Assembly (NCBI GenBank): GCA_030848925.1 | Contig: JANFFA010000001.1 | Span: forward strand, 806,001 to 870,000 | DNA: 64,000 nt | Direction: 5' to 3' | DNA from: Rhodalgimonas zhirmunskyi | GTDB taxonomy: Bacteria; Pseudomonadota; Alphaproteobacteria; Rhodobacterales; Rhodobacteraceae | Part shown: in pieces, positions 36,689 through 47,460 of the stretch | How positions within the stretch are numbered: the stretch's first letter is position 1 | Layout of the letters: every line of letters begins with the position of its first letter | Made by a program: the position numbers and the translations under genes | Notes under the pieces: model-generated | The model's input: the letters and a program-made list of their open reading frames with translations, nothing else | The model's database searches: none | Told to the model about the DNA's origin: nothing

Positions 36689-38692
36689 ATGCATGACAAC
36701 ACGGACACAGCCGCCGGGGACGATCATCCCCGGCGGCTTTACTATTTTAACGCGGGCTTCCTGCGGCAAAAACGAGTGCGCCGCATTCTATCGCTTGCCG
36801 GATATGATTTGCGCGTCGGCAAGCCACAGGCAGACGATCTTATTGCTGTCTGGGGGCGCTCACCCTATGCCGCGCGCGGAGAAGCTGTCGCTCAGAAGAC
36901 TGGCGCTGGTGTTATTCGTATAGAGGACGCGTTGCTACGCTCACTCAAACCGGGAAGAAGTGGCGAGCCGCCGCTTGGCCTTCAAATAGACCGAACCGGT
37001 ATACACTTCGACGCAAATCACCCCTCGGATCTCGAAACCTTACTCGCCACACATCCCTTTGACGATACTGCCCTGCTCAATCGCGCCCGAGGTGCAATGG
37101 CACGTATGCGCGAGGCAGGGCTCAGCAAATACTTTGGTCACGATCCCGCTGCCGCCCTGCCAAAGCCGGGGTATGTTCTTGTGGTCGATCAAACCAAAGG
37201 CGATGCAAGCGTCGAATATGGCCGCGCCGATGCGAACAGTTTTCGAGAAGCGCTGTATTACGCGCAGGAGGAAAACCCCGGCGCGCGCGTATTGATCAAG
37301 ACTCACCCTGAAACGCTTGCCGGCTTTCGGAGCGGGTATTTCAGCGAAGACGATGCCAATGCCCGGGTCGAGTTCTTTGCCGAAGACGTGAACCCCTGGC
37401 TGCTTCTTGAGGGAGCTGTAGGGGTTTACGTGGTAAGTTCTGGTTTGGGCTTCGAAGCCATTCTGGCTGGTCATAAACCTGTCGTGTTCGGCCAGCCGTT
37501 CTATGCAGGATGGGGGCTCACGGATGATCGAAACACACACCCCCTGCCCCGTCGTGGCCGCAACCTGACCCGTGCCCAACTTTTCGCCGGAGCGATGCTT
37601 CTACATCCGGTTTGGTATGACCCCTACCGCGACCAGATTTGCGAACTGGAAGAGGCGATGGAAGCCGCTGCTGCTTTGGCACGCGAATGGCGAGAAGACG
37701 GGCAAGGTTGGACCGGAGAGGGAATTCGGCTCTGGAAACGACGCCCAATGCAGAATTTTTTCGGACGCTACAAACGCATGCGTTTCTCTGGCGAGTCCGA
37801 TCGTAAAATGGTTTGGGCGGGAAAGGCAGACCCATCCAGCGATGTCTTCCGCGTCGAAGATGGTTTTCTACGTTCGCGTGGCCTGGGCGCCGAACTGGTT
37901 CCCCCGCTATCACTCGTTCTGGATGGGATCGGAATATACTATGACCCAAGCCGCGAGAGCCGACTTGAACAGCTTATTGCCGCGCGCGCGCAACTGCGTC
38001 CGGATCAAGAGGCCCGCGCCAAGCGATTGATCAGGAGACTGACAGAGCTGGGAGTGAGTAAGTATAATCTCGGAGGCTCGCTGCCCGAGTTACCTGAGGG
38101 CCACCGCATATTGGTTCCGGGTCAAGTTGAGGATGACGCTTCAATCAGGGCCGGTGCGGGCAAGATCGCCTCAAACCTCGCACTGCTACAGGCAGCGAGG
38201 GACGCCTATCCCGATGCAGTCATCTTGTATAAGCCACATCCCGATGTAGAAGCCGGACTTCGCAAGGGCGCAATTCCGCGAGAAACCGCTTTGCAATTGG
38301 CCGACCAAATCTTGGACAACGCCGATCCAATTCAGCTCTTATCGGAGGTGCAGGAGGTCTTCACCATGACCTCCCTCCTTGGTTTCGAAGCGCTACTGCG
38401 AGGCGTAAAGGTCAGCTGTACCGGTGCGCCATTCTATGCCGGATGGGGTCTAACGCGCGATTTGGGCACTTTGCCGGCGCGTCGCAATTCCCACCCATCT
38501 CTGGCAGGATTGGCTCATGCCGCCCTAATCGACTATCCCCGCTATTTAGATCCTGTCAGCGGACTTGCCTGCCCGGTAGAGGTCGTCGTGGAGCGCCTTG
38601 CCAGAGGCGAGGTAGCACACCCGGGATTGGTAAACAGGTTCTTGTCAAAATTGCAGGGTGTGTTTGCGGGGTTCGCGCCACTCTGGCGCTAA
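36689..38692 (+). CDS. kpsC: Capsule polysaccharide biosynthesis protein KpsC (Kdo transferase)
   Basis: A 667-residue protein with two related halves, as expected for KpsC: F-L-R-Q-K-R-V-R-R and G-A-G-V-I-R-I-E-D-A-L-L-R-S in the first, D-V-F-R-V-E-D-G-F-L-R-S-R-G in the second. Each half also contains P-F-Y-A-G-W-G-L-T near its end. It elongates the beta-Kdo linker of group 2-type capsules with KpsS. ATG 36689 follows the export gene by 6 nt (TTG 36686 is also possible), so the two are co-transcribed. Confidence 0.9.
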   Translation: MHDNTDTAAGDDHPRRLYYFNAGFLRQKRVRRILSLAGYDLRVGKPQADDLIAVWGRSPYAARGEAVAQKTGAGVIRIEDALLRSLKPGRSGEPPLGLQIDRTGIHFDANHPSDLETLLATHPFDDTALLNRARGAMARMREAGLSKYFGHDPAAALPKPGYVLVVDQTKGDASVEYGRADANSFREALYYAQEENPGARVLIKTHPETLAGFRSGYFSEDDANARVEFFAEDVNPWLLLEGAVGVYVVSSGLGFEAILAGHKPVVFGQPFYAGWGLTDDRNTHPLPRRGRNLTRAQLFAGAMLLHPVWYDPYRDQICELEEAMEAAAALAREWREDGQGWTGEGIRLWKRRPMQNFFGRYKRMRFSGESDRKMVWAGKADPSSDVFRVEDGFLRSRGLGAELVPPLSLVLDGIGIYYDPSRESRLEQLIAARAQLRPDQEARAKRLIRRLTELGVSKYNLGGSLPELPEGHRILVPGQVEDDASIRAGAGKIASNLALLQAARDAYPDAVILYKPHPDVEAGLRKGAIPRETALQLADQILDNADPIQLLSEVQEVFTMTSLLGFEALLRGVKVSCTGAPFYAGWGLTRDLGTLPARRNSHPSLAGLAHAALIDYPRYLDPVSGLACPVEVVVERLARGEVAHPGLVNRFLSKLQGVFAGFAPLWR

Positions 38693-38752
38693 TCTATCTT
38701 TGCCTATTAGAAGGCCCGCTAGCGAGTGCCGTTTGCCAATATACGCTTGGGT

Positions 38753-39853
38753 TCAGCGCTCTTTACGTGCCCATCGATGTAACACATCTGGCCCGATAGC
38801 CCGCGTTTCAATCAGCCGAAAACGCGGCGCTTCAGCAAGCCGTGCCAGCCCAAGCGCGCCAATGCCGGGCAGGCCCTCTGCTCCGATCGTGACACCGGCC
38901 GTAAAGCCAACAAGCTCGTCCACAAGATCATTCGCCAGCAGCGAGGCCGCGATTGCGCCGCCCCCTTCGCATAACACCCGTGTCAGGCCGAGGGCGCCTA
39001 GTTCCTTCAGGACAGACCTAAGATCAAGCTGACCATGCACGAGCCCGCAACAGACGAGCCGCGCGCCAATACCTTCCCAAGCCTCAACCAACGCACGATC
39101 TGCATCAGGTCCATGGGCAAGCCATAGCGGCACCTCGCGTGCCGTACGCGCCAATTCCGATAACAAAGGCAGATCAAGACGGCGAGAGGCGACAATACGG
39201 ACCGGCTGGCGCCTCACGCCCAGATCCCGAACCGTGAGAGATGGGTCATCAATCCTCGCCGTGCCACCGCCCACCATAACCGCATCGTGGTCGAAACGCA
39301 TCGCATGCACCATCCGACGCGCCGCTGGACCCGTAATCCACTGGCTATCCCCCGTGGCTGTTGCAATCCGTCCATCAAAGCTTGTCGCGAGCTTGAGGGT
39401 CACGAAAGGGCGGCCTTCCTCTGTTTTCAGGAAAAAGCCAGCAAGATCACGCGCCGCTTCGTCAGCCAGAACACCGGTAACAACCTCAATCCCAGCGTCA
39501 CGAAGTTGCGCAAACCCCTGCCCCGAAACACGCGGGTCGTTGTCTTCAAGAGGCGCTACGACACGGGCAATTCCGGCCTCAATCAAAGCCTGCGAGCATG
39601 GCGGGGTCTGTCCGAAATGCGCACATGGCTCAAGTGAGACATAAGCTGTCGCCCCGCGAGCTGCTTTACCAGCCTGCGCCAGTGCCTGAGGTTCCGCATG
39701 AGGGCGCCCCCCGGGCGCGGTCGTCGCGCGCCCAAGGATACGACCGTTCTTCACGATCACGCAGCCTACGGCCGGATTGGGCCAGCACTGCCCCCGCCCA
39801 CGCCTCCCCAACGCAAGCGCGAGGGCCATGAAGCGGCGATCAGGATCACTCAT
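38753..39853 (-). CDS. ribD: Bifunctional diaminohydroxyphosphoribosylaminopyrimidine deaminase / reductase
   Basis: A 366-residue RibD. The deaminase domain holds the zinc ligands H-A-E-P-Q-A-L and P-C-A-H-F-G-Q-T-P-P-C; the C-terminal reductase (about 150-360) includes K-L-A-T-S-F-D-G-R-I-A and W-I-T-G. It carries out the second and third steps of riboflavin synthesis. It follows nrdR by 9 nt on the minus strand; its next rib partner, ribE, is 4.8 kb away because of the capsule block. Confidence 0.94.
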   Translation of the reverse strand: MSDPDRRFMALALALGRRGRGQCWPNPAVGCVIVKNGRILGRATTAPGGRPHAEPQALAQAGKAARGATAYVSLEPCAHFGQTPPCSQALIEAGIARVVAPLEDNDPRVSGQGFAQLRDAGIEVVTGVLADEAARDLAGFFLKTEEGRPFVTLKLATSFDGRIATATGDSQWITGPAARRMVHAMRFDHDAVMVGGGTARIDDPSLTVRDLGVRRQPVRIVASRRLDLPLLSELARTAREVPLWLAHGPDADRALVEAWEGIGARLVCCGLVHGQLDLRSVLKELGALGLTRVLCEGGGAIAASLLANDLVDELVGFTAGVTIGAEGLPGIGALGLARLAEAPRFRLIETRAIGPDVLHRWARKER

Positions 39854-39862
39854 CTTGGCGAC

Positions 39863-40336
39863 TTATGCCCCGTCTTCTGGCTTCACGTCCGGACGTAATT
39901 CACTGACGAACTTGTCGAAATCATCCGCAGCCTGGAAATTTTTGTAAACGCTCGCGAAACGCACGTAAGCAACGGTATCGATCCGGGCCAGCGTCTCCAT
40001 CACGATTTCACCGATGGCCTTGGAGGGAATATCGGTCTCGCCCATGCTTTCAAGGCGGCGCACGATACCCGAAATCATCTGATCGATGCGTTCCGGTTCA
40101 ATCGGACGTTTCTGCAACGCCATGCGCACCGAACGCTCGAGCTTGTCACGATCAAAATCTTCACGACGGCCATTACTCTTGATCACGACCAAATCGCGCA
40201 GTTGCACCCGCTCATAGGTGGTGAACCGGCCACCGCAGGCCGGGCAAAAACGTCGCCGCCGGATCGAAACGTGATCTTCCGCAGGCCGCGAATCTTTTAC
40301 TTGTGTGTCGATATTTCCGCAAAACGGGCAGCGCAT
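39863..40336 (-). CDS. nrdR: Ribonucleotide reductase repressor NrdR
   Basis: A 157-residue NrdR. The N-terminal zinc ribbon has C-P-F-C ... C-P-A-C, followed by the ATP-cone (about 49-139: [15 protein letters not shown]). It represses nrd operons when bound to dATP/ATP. It heads the nrdR-ribD pair. The upstream region holds a perfect DnaA-box 9-mer at 40387-40395. Confidence 0.94.
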   Translation of the reverse strand: MRCPFCGNIDTQVKDSRPAEDHVSIRRRRFCPACGGRFTTYERVQLRDLVVIKSNGRREDFDRDKLERSVRMALQKRPIEPERIDQMISGIVRRLESMGETDIPSKAIGEIVMETLARIDTVAYVRFASVYKNFQAADDFDKFVSELRPDVKPEDGA

Positions 40337-40386
40337 TGCCGTTCCCCTTATTCTTCTCTGCCTCTCGGAGTGGGTCTCACGCCCAC

Positions 40387-40395
40387 TTATCCACA
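40387..40395 (+). promoter_or_regulatory. Consensus DnaA box upstream of nrdR
   Basis: TTATCCACA is the perfect DnaA-box 9-mer, 51 nt upstream of the nrdR start. A TATAGT hexamer nearby on the minus strand could be a -10 element (weak). Confidence 0.5.
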
Positions 40396-40614
40396 GGCAC
40401 TATAGGCGGCCCGCAAGGTTTTGGGTAGAGGGGAAATGCCACCCCAAAATCAGGGGGGCTACAGAGCAACCATGTGAAGGCCATCGCTACGGGAAAGTCA
40501 TTTCCCGCGACAGGAAAATTGATTTGAGCACGCGGTAGAAAGATCAGCATTATTGCTTGGGACGATTGAGCTTTAGTCAATCTTCGTTTCAGCCACCGAG
40601 CCCTCGTAACCGTT

Positions 40615-41121
40615 TCAGTCGGACGTCCGCTTCCAGGACTGGTCTTCCGGAAACCACTCCAAACCGGCCGCACGCTTGGCATCTCCTATTGTTTGGCTCC
40701 AAGGAAAGGCGACGCTTGAGGGCAGGCATTCTAGCGTTGCCAGCAGGTTCTCTCCGCGCCACACTTCAACCCCGCCTCCAAGGTTCGGACCGTCAGCCTC
40801 ATCAGCGGCGATCCGTAAAATCGAACCGTTGACCGCATATGTGATGTCGCCATTCGTGAAGCGCACGACCTCCCAGATGGTACTTCCGATCCCTGGCCAC
40901 GGGCGGTAGTCAATGGTGGCGAGCGGTTCGGAAAGCGTGATCTCAGGGGCACCTTCCGGGCCGAAACGATAGACAGCCATGTCACCCTCAAGACAGACCG
41001 ACAGCATCTTGCCGCCCTTCACCGTGCAACTGACGAACGTCATTTCTTCAGAGACGCATCCGGCCCAGGCCGATGTTGAGGCAATGCTTGAAAGAGCAAT
41101 CGCAAGAACTTGATAGCGCAT
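40615..41121 (-). CDS. Secreted hypothetical protein
   Basis: A 168-residue protein with a signal peptide (Q-V-L-A-I-A-L-S-S-I-A-S ending A-W-A-G). The mature N terminus has three cysteines in A-G-C, V-S-C and S-V-C, and a fourth lies near L-E-C-L. The body is beta-rich with no family I recognise. It follows yjbQ by 6 nt on the minus strand and may share its transcript. Confidence 0.65.
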   Translation of the reverse strand: MRYQVLAIALSSIASTSAWAGCVSEEMTFVSCTVKGGKMLSVCLEGDMAVYRFGPEGAPEITLSEPLATIDYRPWPGIGSTIWEVVRFTNGDITYAVNGSILRIAADEADGPNLGGGVEVWRGENLLATLECLPSSVAFPWSQTIGDAKRAAGLEWFPEDQSWKRTSD

Positions 41122-41127
41122 GATTTT

Positions 41128-41544
41128 TCAACCCTTCATGAAGTGCGCCGCCACGCGCCGTGTATGCGGTGCATCGCGATGATCGAACAGATAGATACCT
41201 TGCCACGTTCCAAGCACCGGGCACCCATCTGCTACCGGGATCGACAATGAGACCGGCATCATTGCCGCCTTGATATGGGCAGGCATATCATCGGGGCCCT
41301 CGTAGGTATGCGTAAGGTACCGCATCGACGGGTGGCTGCTAGGCGGAACGAGCCGATCGAAATAAGCGCGCAGATCGGTCTGCACCTCGGGGTCAGCGTT
41401 TTCCTGAATCAGGATGGAGCAAGAGGTATGCCGCACGAAAAGTGTGAGTAGCCCATCGCCCTGCCCCTGTGTCCAACCCGTGACTTGCCGGGTGAACTCA
41501 TAGAGGCCCTGCCCCCGTGTGGTAATCTGGAACTCTGTCTGCAT
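41128..41544 (-). CDS. YjbQ family protein (UPF0047)
   Basis: A 138-residue protein of the YjbQ family. H-T-S-C-S-I-L-I-Q-E-N-A-D-P is the conserved core, with a later H-M-like terminal H-F-M-K-G segment. E. coli YjbQ shows secondary thiamine-phosphate-synthase activity; the physiological role is unsettled. It is preceded by a secreted hypothetical gene on the same strand. Confidence 0.88.
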   Translation of the reverse strand: MQTEFQITTRGQGLYEFTRQVTGWTQGQGDGLLTLFVRHTSCSILIQENADPEVQTDLRAYFDRLVPPSSHPSMRYLTHTYEGPDDMPAHIKAAMMPVSLSIPVADGCPVLGTWQGIYLFDHRDAPHTRRVAAHFMKG

Positions 41545-41608
41545 GATAGAAGGATGGGCCAGCCACGAGCAGACGGCAAGATGGATTCAAGGTTTGAACG
41601 GAGTTGCG

Positions 41609-42031
41609 TCAGAGTGGCCAATCGTCGTCCGTTTCCAAGACATCCTTGCAAAACTGCCACGCGTGAGCAGTGGAAAGATTGAACCCGGGCGTTTTCATCG
41701 ACACCGAATAGTTGCCATTGCTGCCGGGGCGCGGGCCATCTGCCAGCGCTTGCGGCGGCGCAAGGGTGAAGCTGACCCCACGATATCCGCGCGCGCTTTC
41801 GGCCGGGCCATATCCGCGGAGTATGAAAAGCCGCTGGTTGTTGCTGGCCCCCTTTACCCGTTGGGCATATTCAGCCGCTGCGCACCAGACCTGCCTCGGA
41901 CCATCGCCACCGCGAGAAATCACCTCGAAGCCACCCTGAACCGGGGTCACATCAAGGCCGTTGATTGCGGTAAAGGCGCCAGCGGGGGCGGCGAACATCA
42001 GGGCAAACGGAAGGGCAAGTATGGGGCGCAT
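41609..42031 (-). CDS. Secreted hypothetical protein
   Basis: A 140-residue protein from ATG 42031 with a signal peptide (L-A-L-P-F-A-L-M-F-A-A-P-A-G-A). Two cysteines (V-W-C, Q-F-C) could form a disulfide. It has an R-L-F-I-L-R-G-Y-G-P segment and no recognised family. It lies downstream of rpoD and upstream of yjbQ. Confidence 0.65.
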   Translation of the reverse strand: MRPILALPFALMFAAPAGAFTAINGLDVTPVQGGFEVISRGGDGPRQVWCAAAEYAQRVKGASNNQRLFILRGYGPAESARGYRGVSFTLAPPQALADGPRPGSNGNYSVSMKTPGFNLSTAHAWQFCKDVLETDDDWPL

Positions 42032-42142
42032 AACACTCTCCAATCATTTTGAGAGAGTATGCATGCCCCACCGTTTGCTGTGCAAATCACGTTTGGTCGA
42101 GAGGAGTTGAGGGAGTTGAGGGCAAAAGAAAATGCCCACCAA

Positions 42143-44122
<1,980 letters not shown>

Positions 44123-44182
44123 GAAAAGCTCCTGCTACGTGCTCGGCGCATTCGGGATGCGCTGTCCGTTGGTGTCATCCTC

Positions 44183-44266
44183 GGGCCTTGGTGGCCCGTT
44201 CAGGTGATTCGGATTGCCGAATCATGAAGGGCACCGAGTGATTCGAAAACCCGTTTACCCTGATTC
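44183..44266 (-). promoter_or_regulatory. Upstream region of rpoD with GANTC cluster and hairpins
   Basis: GANTC sites occur at 44206-44210, 44219-44223, 44240-44244 and 44262-44266. The first two form a palindrome (GATTCGG-ATTG-CCGAATC). A second hairpin CGGGCC-TTGGT-GGCCCG lies at 44182-44198. GANTC is the CcrM methylation target, so methylation-sensitive control of rpoD is possible. Confidence 0.5.
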
Positions 44267-44292
44267 CTTTACCGTTTCCTCATCAAAACGTC

Positions 44293-46272
44293 CTAGCGTT
44301 GCCGTTTCGCATGCCCGATCTTGTCGAGCAACGCGTCGAAGGCAGCACGTTCCTCACGACTGATTCGCGCGCCATTGTCTCCGGTGTCGTATTCCGTCTT
44401 GTCTTCCTGCACCCCGTGCTCGGCCCGATTGCGCGCTTGCGCGGCCTCGGACAGACGCCATGTCAGTGCTTCATCGGCAACATGCCCGATATCGGCTACG
44501 GCCTCTTCCACCTCGGCACGGCGCGCGTGACGAGCAAGGTATTTCGCAAGCTCTTCCTGCACTGTCTGTCGGGCGAGTTCGGTGTCATCGGGTTTCAAAA
44601 GCGCGGGCACCACGCGCAAATGCGCTTGGCGGGTAAGCTTTTCAAGATGCTGCGGCGGAATTTCAGCCCGCTCTGGCGCAGGGGCAGAAAGAAGGGCGTC
44701 GCGAATGGCGCGCAGATCGTCGTCGGCCGGGTTGAGCGCGTAAAGTTCGGATTCGAAATCCGGCACCATGCCGGGATGGCTCAGTAGCACTGAGAGGATG
44801 ACAGAGATACGCAGATGATCGAGCGCGTCTTCGTCACCCGCCCGCAGCATATCGGGCACCCCCTGCCCGGCCAGAATCGAATGGCGCGTGGCGGTTTCGA
44901 CGCGCGGCTGAGGCGGCCATTTGCCCGATTGCCCCGCCCCGTTGCGCGGCGTCCACTCGCGTCGGGGCGCTGCGGGTTTGCGTGGATTGAAAAGCTGCCA
45001 GCGCATCTCTTTCACGGCTTGGCCGTAGTGCTGACGGATCGACGGGTCGCGGATCAGTTTCAGCTTTTCTCTCAAGGCTTTATCCAGCGCGGCCTTGCGT
45101 TCTGGGCTATCGTAATTGCGCCCCTCCGTTTCGCGCCGCCATAGCAGATCGACCATCGGGATCGCGCCTTCAACCAAGGTCTGTATCGCGCTTGCACCCT
45201 GCTGTTGAATCACGTCGTCCGGGTCTTTCCCCTCAGGCATCCGCGCAAACCTGAGGCTTTTCCCTGCTTCGAGAAGCGGCAGCGCGATATCGATCACCCG
45301 CATTGCGGCGCGCAGACCCGCGGTATCGCCATCAAGCGCGATGACTGGCTCGTCAGCGATGCGCCATAGCAGCGCCAGGTGATGCTCGGTCACGGCGGTG
45401 CCCAACGGCGCGACCGAGGCGCCAAACCCGGCCCTGACAAGCGCGATCACGTCCATGTAGCCCTCGGCCACGATCAGTGGCGCGCCCTTGCCCGCCGCTT
45501 CGCGCGCCGGGCCTTGATTGTAAAGCGTGCGCGACTTGTCAAAAAGTAAGGTTTCCGGTGAATTCAGATACTTGGCATTGTCGTTAGGGTCCATTGCGCG
45601 GCCACCGAAGGCGATGCAACGTCCACGCGCATCGCGGATCGGGAACATGATCCGGTCGCGAAACGTGTCATATGGCCGACCGCCCTGTTTGGTCGAAGGT
45701 TTGGCAAGGCCCGCTTCGAGGATCAGTTCATCGGCGATGCCTTTGCCCTTGAGATGGTCCCAGAGATTCTGCCAACCCGGCGGCGCGAAACCGATTTCGA
45801 ACTGGGCCTGCGCGTCTTCGCCAAGCCCCCGTTTTCCTTCGATATACTCGCGCGCGGCTGCCGCTCCGCCGGTGCGCATTTGCAACCGGAAGAATTGCAC
45901 CGCCTGCTCCATCACCTCGGCCAGTTCGGTGCGCCGGTCGGCCTTTTCCTGCGCTTTCGGGTCGCGCGCGGGCATCTGCATCCCGGCTTCCTGCGCGAGG
46001 ATTTCGACCGCTTCCATGAAGCTCACGTTCTCGGTTTCCCGCACGAAAGAAATCGCGTCGCCCTTGGCGTGGCAGCCAAAGCAGTAGTAGTATCCTTTGC
46101 GGTCATCTACATGAAAAGACGCGGATTTTTCGTGGTGAAACGGGCAAGGCGCCCACATGTCGCCCTTGCCTTGGTTGCTCTTGCGCATGTCCCACATGAC
46201 CTTGCGGCCGACCACCTGCGAGAGCGAGGTGCGGGTGCGCAGTTCGTCAAGAAAACCGGGGGGTAGCGACAT
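44293..46272 (-). CDS. dnaG: DNA primase
   Basis: A 659-residue DnaG. The N-terminal zinc-binding domain has C-P-F-H-H-E-K and C-F-G-C-H-A-K-G-D (CHC2 type). The central TOPRIM domain has A-E-G-Y-M-D-V and A-L-D-G-D-T-A-G. The C-terminal helicase-binding part is poorly conserved, with a segment rich in Pro/Arg near residue 440. It makes replication RNA primers. rpoD follows on the same strand: the macromolecular-synthesis order without rpsU. Confidence 0.96.
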   Translation of the reverse strand: MSLPPGFLDELRTRTSLSQVVGRKVMWDMRKSNQGKGDMWAPCPFHHEKSASFHVDDRKGYYYCFGCHAKGDAISFVRETENVSFMEAVEILAQEAGMQMPARDPKAQEKADRRTELAEVMEQAVQFFRLQMRTGGAAAAREYIEGKRGLGEDAQAQFEIGFAPPGWQNLWDHLKGKGIADELILEAGLAKPSTKQGGRPYDTFRDRIMFPIRDARGRCIAFGGRAMDPNDNAKYLNSPETLLFDKSRTLYNQGPAREAAGKGAPLIVAEGYMDVIALVRAGFGASVAPLGTAVTEHHLALLWRIADEPVIALDGDTAGLRAAMRVIDIALPLLEAGKSLRFARMPEGKDPDDVIQQQGASAIQTLVEGAIPMVDLLWRRETEGRNYDSPERKAALDKALREKLKLIRDPSIRQHYGQAVKEMRWQLFNPRKPAAPRREWTPRNGAGQSGKWPPQPRVETATRHSILAGQGVPDMLRAGDEDALDHLRISVILSVLLSHPGMVPDFESELYALNPADDDLRAIRDALLSAPAPERAEIPPQHLEKLTRQAHLRVVPALLKPDDTELARQTVQEELAKYLARHARRAEVEEAVADIGHVADEALTWRLSEAAQARNRAEHGVQEDKTEYDTGDNGARISREERAAFDALLDKIGHAKRQR

Positions 46273-46311
46273 GTTTGGAATATGCGCCTTCGACGCCGCT
46301 AGAACAAGGGA

Positions 46312-46614
46312 TCAGGGCTTGTAAGCCTCGCATTGCTTGGTGAACGCGCCCGCCACATCGGATTTCAGGTCGTTGCGCGGCAGCGTGAAGACAAACCCGA
46401 CGAGCGGCGTGATTGAGGGCGCGTACTTAGGATCGATTGTTTCGCCAAGGGCCGCTCTCACCTTCTTCTCGGACTTCATTTTGCGTCGCATTTCAACGGC
46501 TTGCGCCACGATATCGGCCTGAGCGGCACAGCGCGCGGCGCGCTCTTTGCGGGTTTCGGCCAACGCGGGAAACGCCACGGCAAGGGCAAGAATGGCAGAG
46601 AGAACAAAACGCAT
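46312..46614 (-). CDS. Small secreted hypothetical protein
   Basis: A 100-residue protein with a clear signal peptide (L-S-A-I-L-A-L-A-V-A-F-P-A-L-A) and two cysteines, one in A-A-R-C-A-A-Q and one in K-Q-C-E. It is basic and helical at the start of the mature part. I do not recognise a family. The gene is upstream of dnaG on the same strand, and its own upstream region holds a 16-bp direct repeat. Confidence 0.65.
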   Translation of the reverse strand: MRFVLSAILALAVAFPALAETRKERAARCAAQADIVAQAVEMRRKMKSEKKVRAALGETIDPKYAPSITPLVGFVFTLPRNDLKSDVAGAFTKQCEAYKP

Positions 46615-46740
46615 GGCAAAGCCACTCCTTCAAAGCACGGGATTCGGAACAGCACCCCGTATAGCCCGAATCCGCGCCAGAGAAAACGCCTGAGCAAAGC
46701 AACGCACGCAATGGTTAACGGCCCCGCTGCCCGAAAAAGC

Positions 46741-46778
46741 GGCGTCTGCAATCCGTCTGCACCGCGTCTGCAATCCGT
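46741..46778. repeat. 16-bp direct repeat
   Basis: GCGTCTGCAATCCGTC occurs at 46741-46756 and 46763-46778, separated by 6 nt (22-nt period). It lies between soxG and the small secreted gene. Confidence 0.7.
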
Positions 46779-46833
46779 CGGGCGCGGCACGCCGTCAAAA
46801 GAGCGCGGCCAAACCTGAACGCGTCGCCCTGCC

Positions 46834-46857
46834 CTTTCATTTTTCCTTAAATACTCA
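46834..46857 (-). repeat. Copy 2 of dispersed intergenic motif
   Basis: On the minus strand GAGTATTT, three bases, GAAAAATGAAA. It overlaps the soxG stop codon and runs into the 3' region. Confidence 0.6.
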
Positions 46858-47460
46858 TTCCCCGCCCAGCGCCGCGCGCGCCGTGACGGACTGCATCGCG
46901 TCGCTGACCTCATGCACCAATGTCGCGGCCATCGAGCGATAGACCATGAGCCCGAAAGCCGCCTCGCCTTCGCGGATGAGCGCGCCTGCCATATGGGCGA
47001 TCTCGGTGCGCGCGACCGCGCCTTGGCGAAAACTCACGTCGCGCAGGTCGAGCGGTGTGAGCCGGGCCAGCACCCTGTCCGCGCCCGCCCCTTCCAGTCG
47101 CAGGCAGGCATAGGCATCGGACAGGTCGGTAACAGCGGCAAGATCGGCCAGCGCCGGGTCCGGTGCGGGGCCGGTAAGCAGCACCTGGTTGTGCCCGAAC
47201 CAGAGCGCCCGGGTCGCGTGTGACTGGGTGCTTTGCCCCACACCGGGCAGCGCCACGCCGTGGGCTTTTTCCAGCGCCTTGGACAACGCCGTCTCCTGCC
47301 CTTCCCACGGGATCAGAAGTGTCATCTGTGCGTGGGGCTGTTCGGTCAGGTCCAGCGCCCCGATGGACAGCGGCAGAAGCCCGGCGCAAGGGGGGATTGC
47401 CTTGAACGGGGTCTGGTCAGTCGCGCTTTCAGTCACGGGCTTAATCACGGGTTCAGTCAC
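46855..47460 (-). CDS. soxG: Sarcosine oxidase subunit gamma
   Basis: A 201-residue SoxG. The central W-F-G-H-N-Q-V-L-L and S-D-A-Y-A-C-L-R-L-E-G segments and the final R-S-M-A-A-T-L-V-H-E are typical of the gamma subunit, which belongs to the GcvT-like fold. It starts at GTG 47460, overlapping the soxA stop; in-frame GTGs recur in a short repeat (V-T-E-P-V-I-K-P-V-T-E), so the exact start is uncertain. It completes the heterotetramer encoded by soxB-soxD-soxA-soxG. Confidence 0.87.
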   Translation of the reverse strand: MTEPVIKPVTESATDQTPFKAIPPCAGLLPLSIGALDLTEQPHAQMTLLIPWEGQETALSKALEKAHGVALPGVGQSTQSHATRALWFGHNQVLLTGPAPDPALADLAAVTDLSDAYACLRLEGAGADRVLARLTPLDLRDVSFRQGAVARTEIAHMAGALIREGEAAFGLMVYRSMAATLVHEVSDAMQSVTARAALGGE

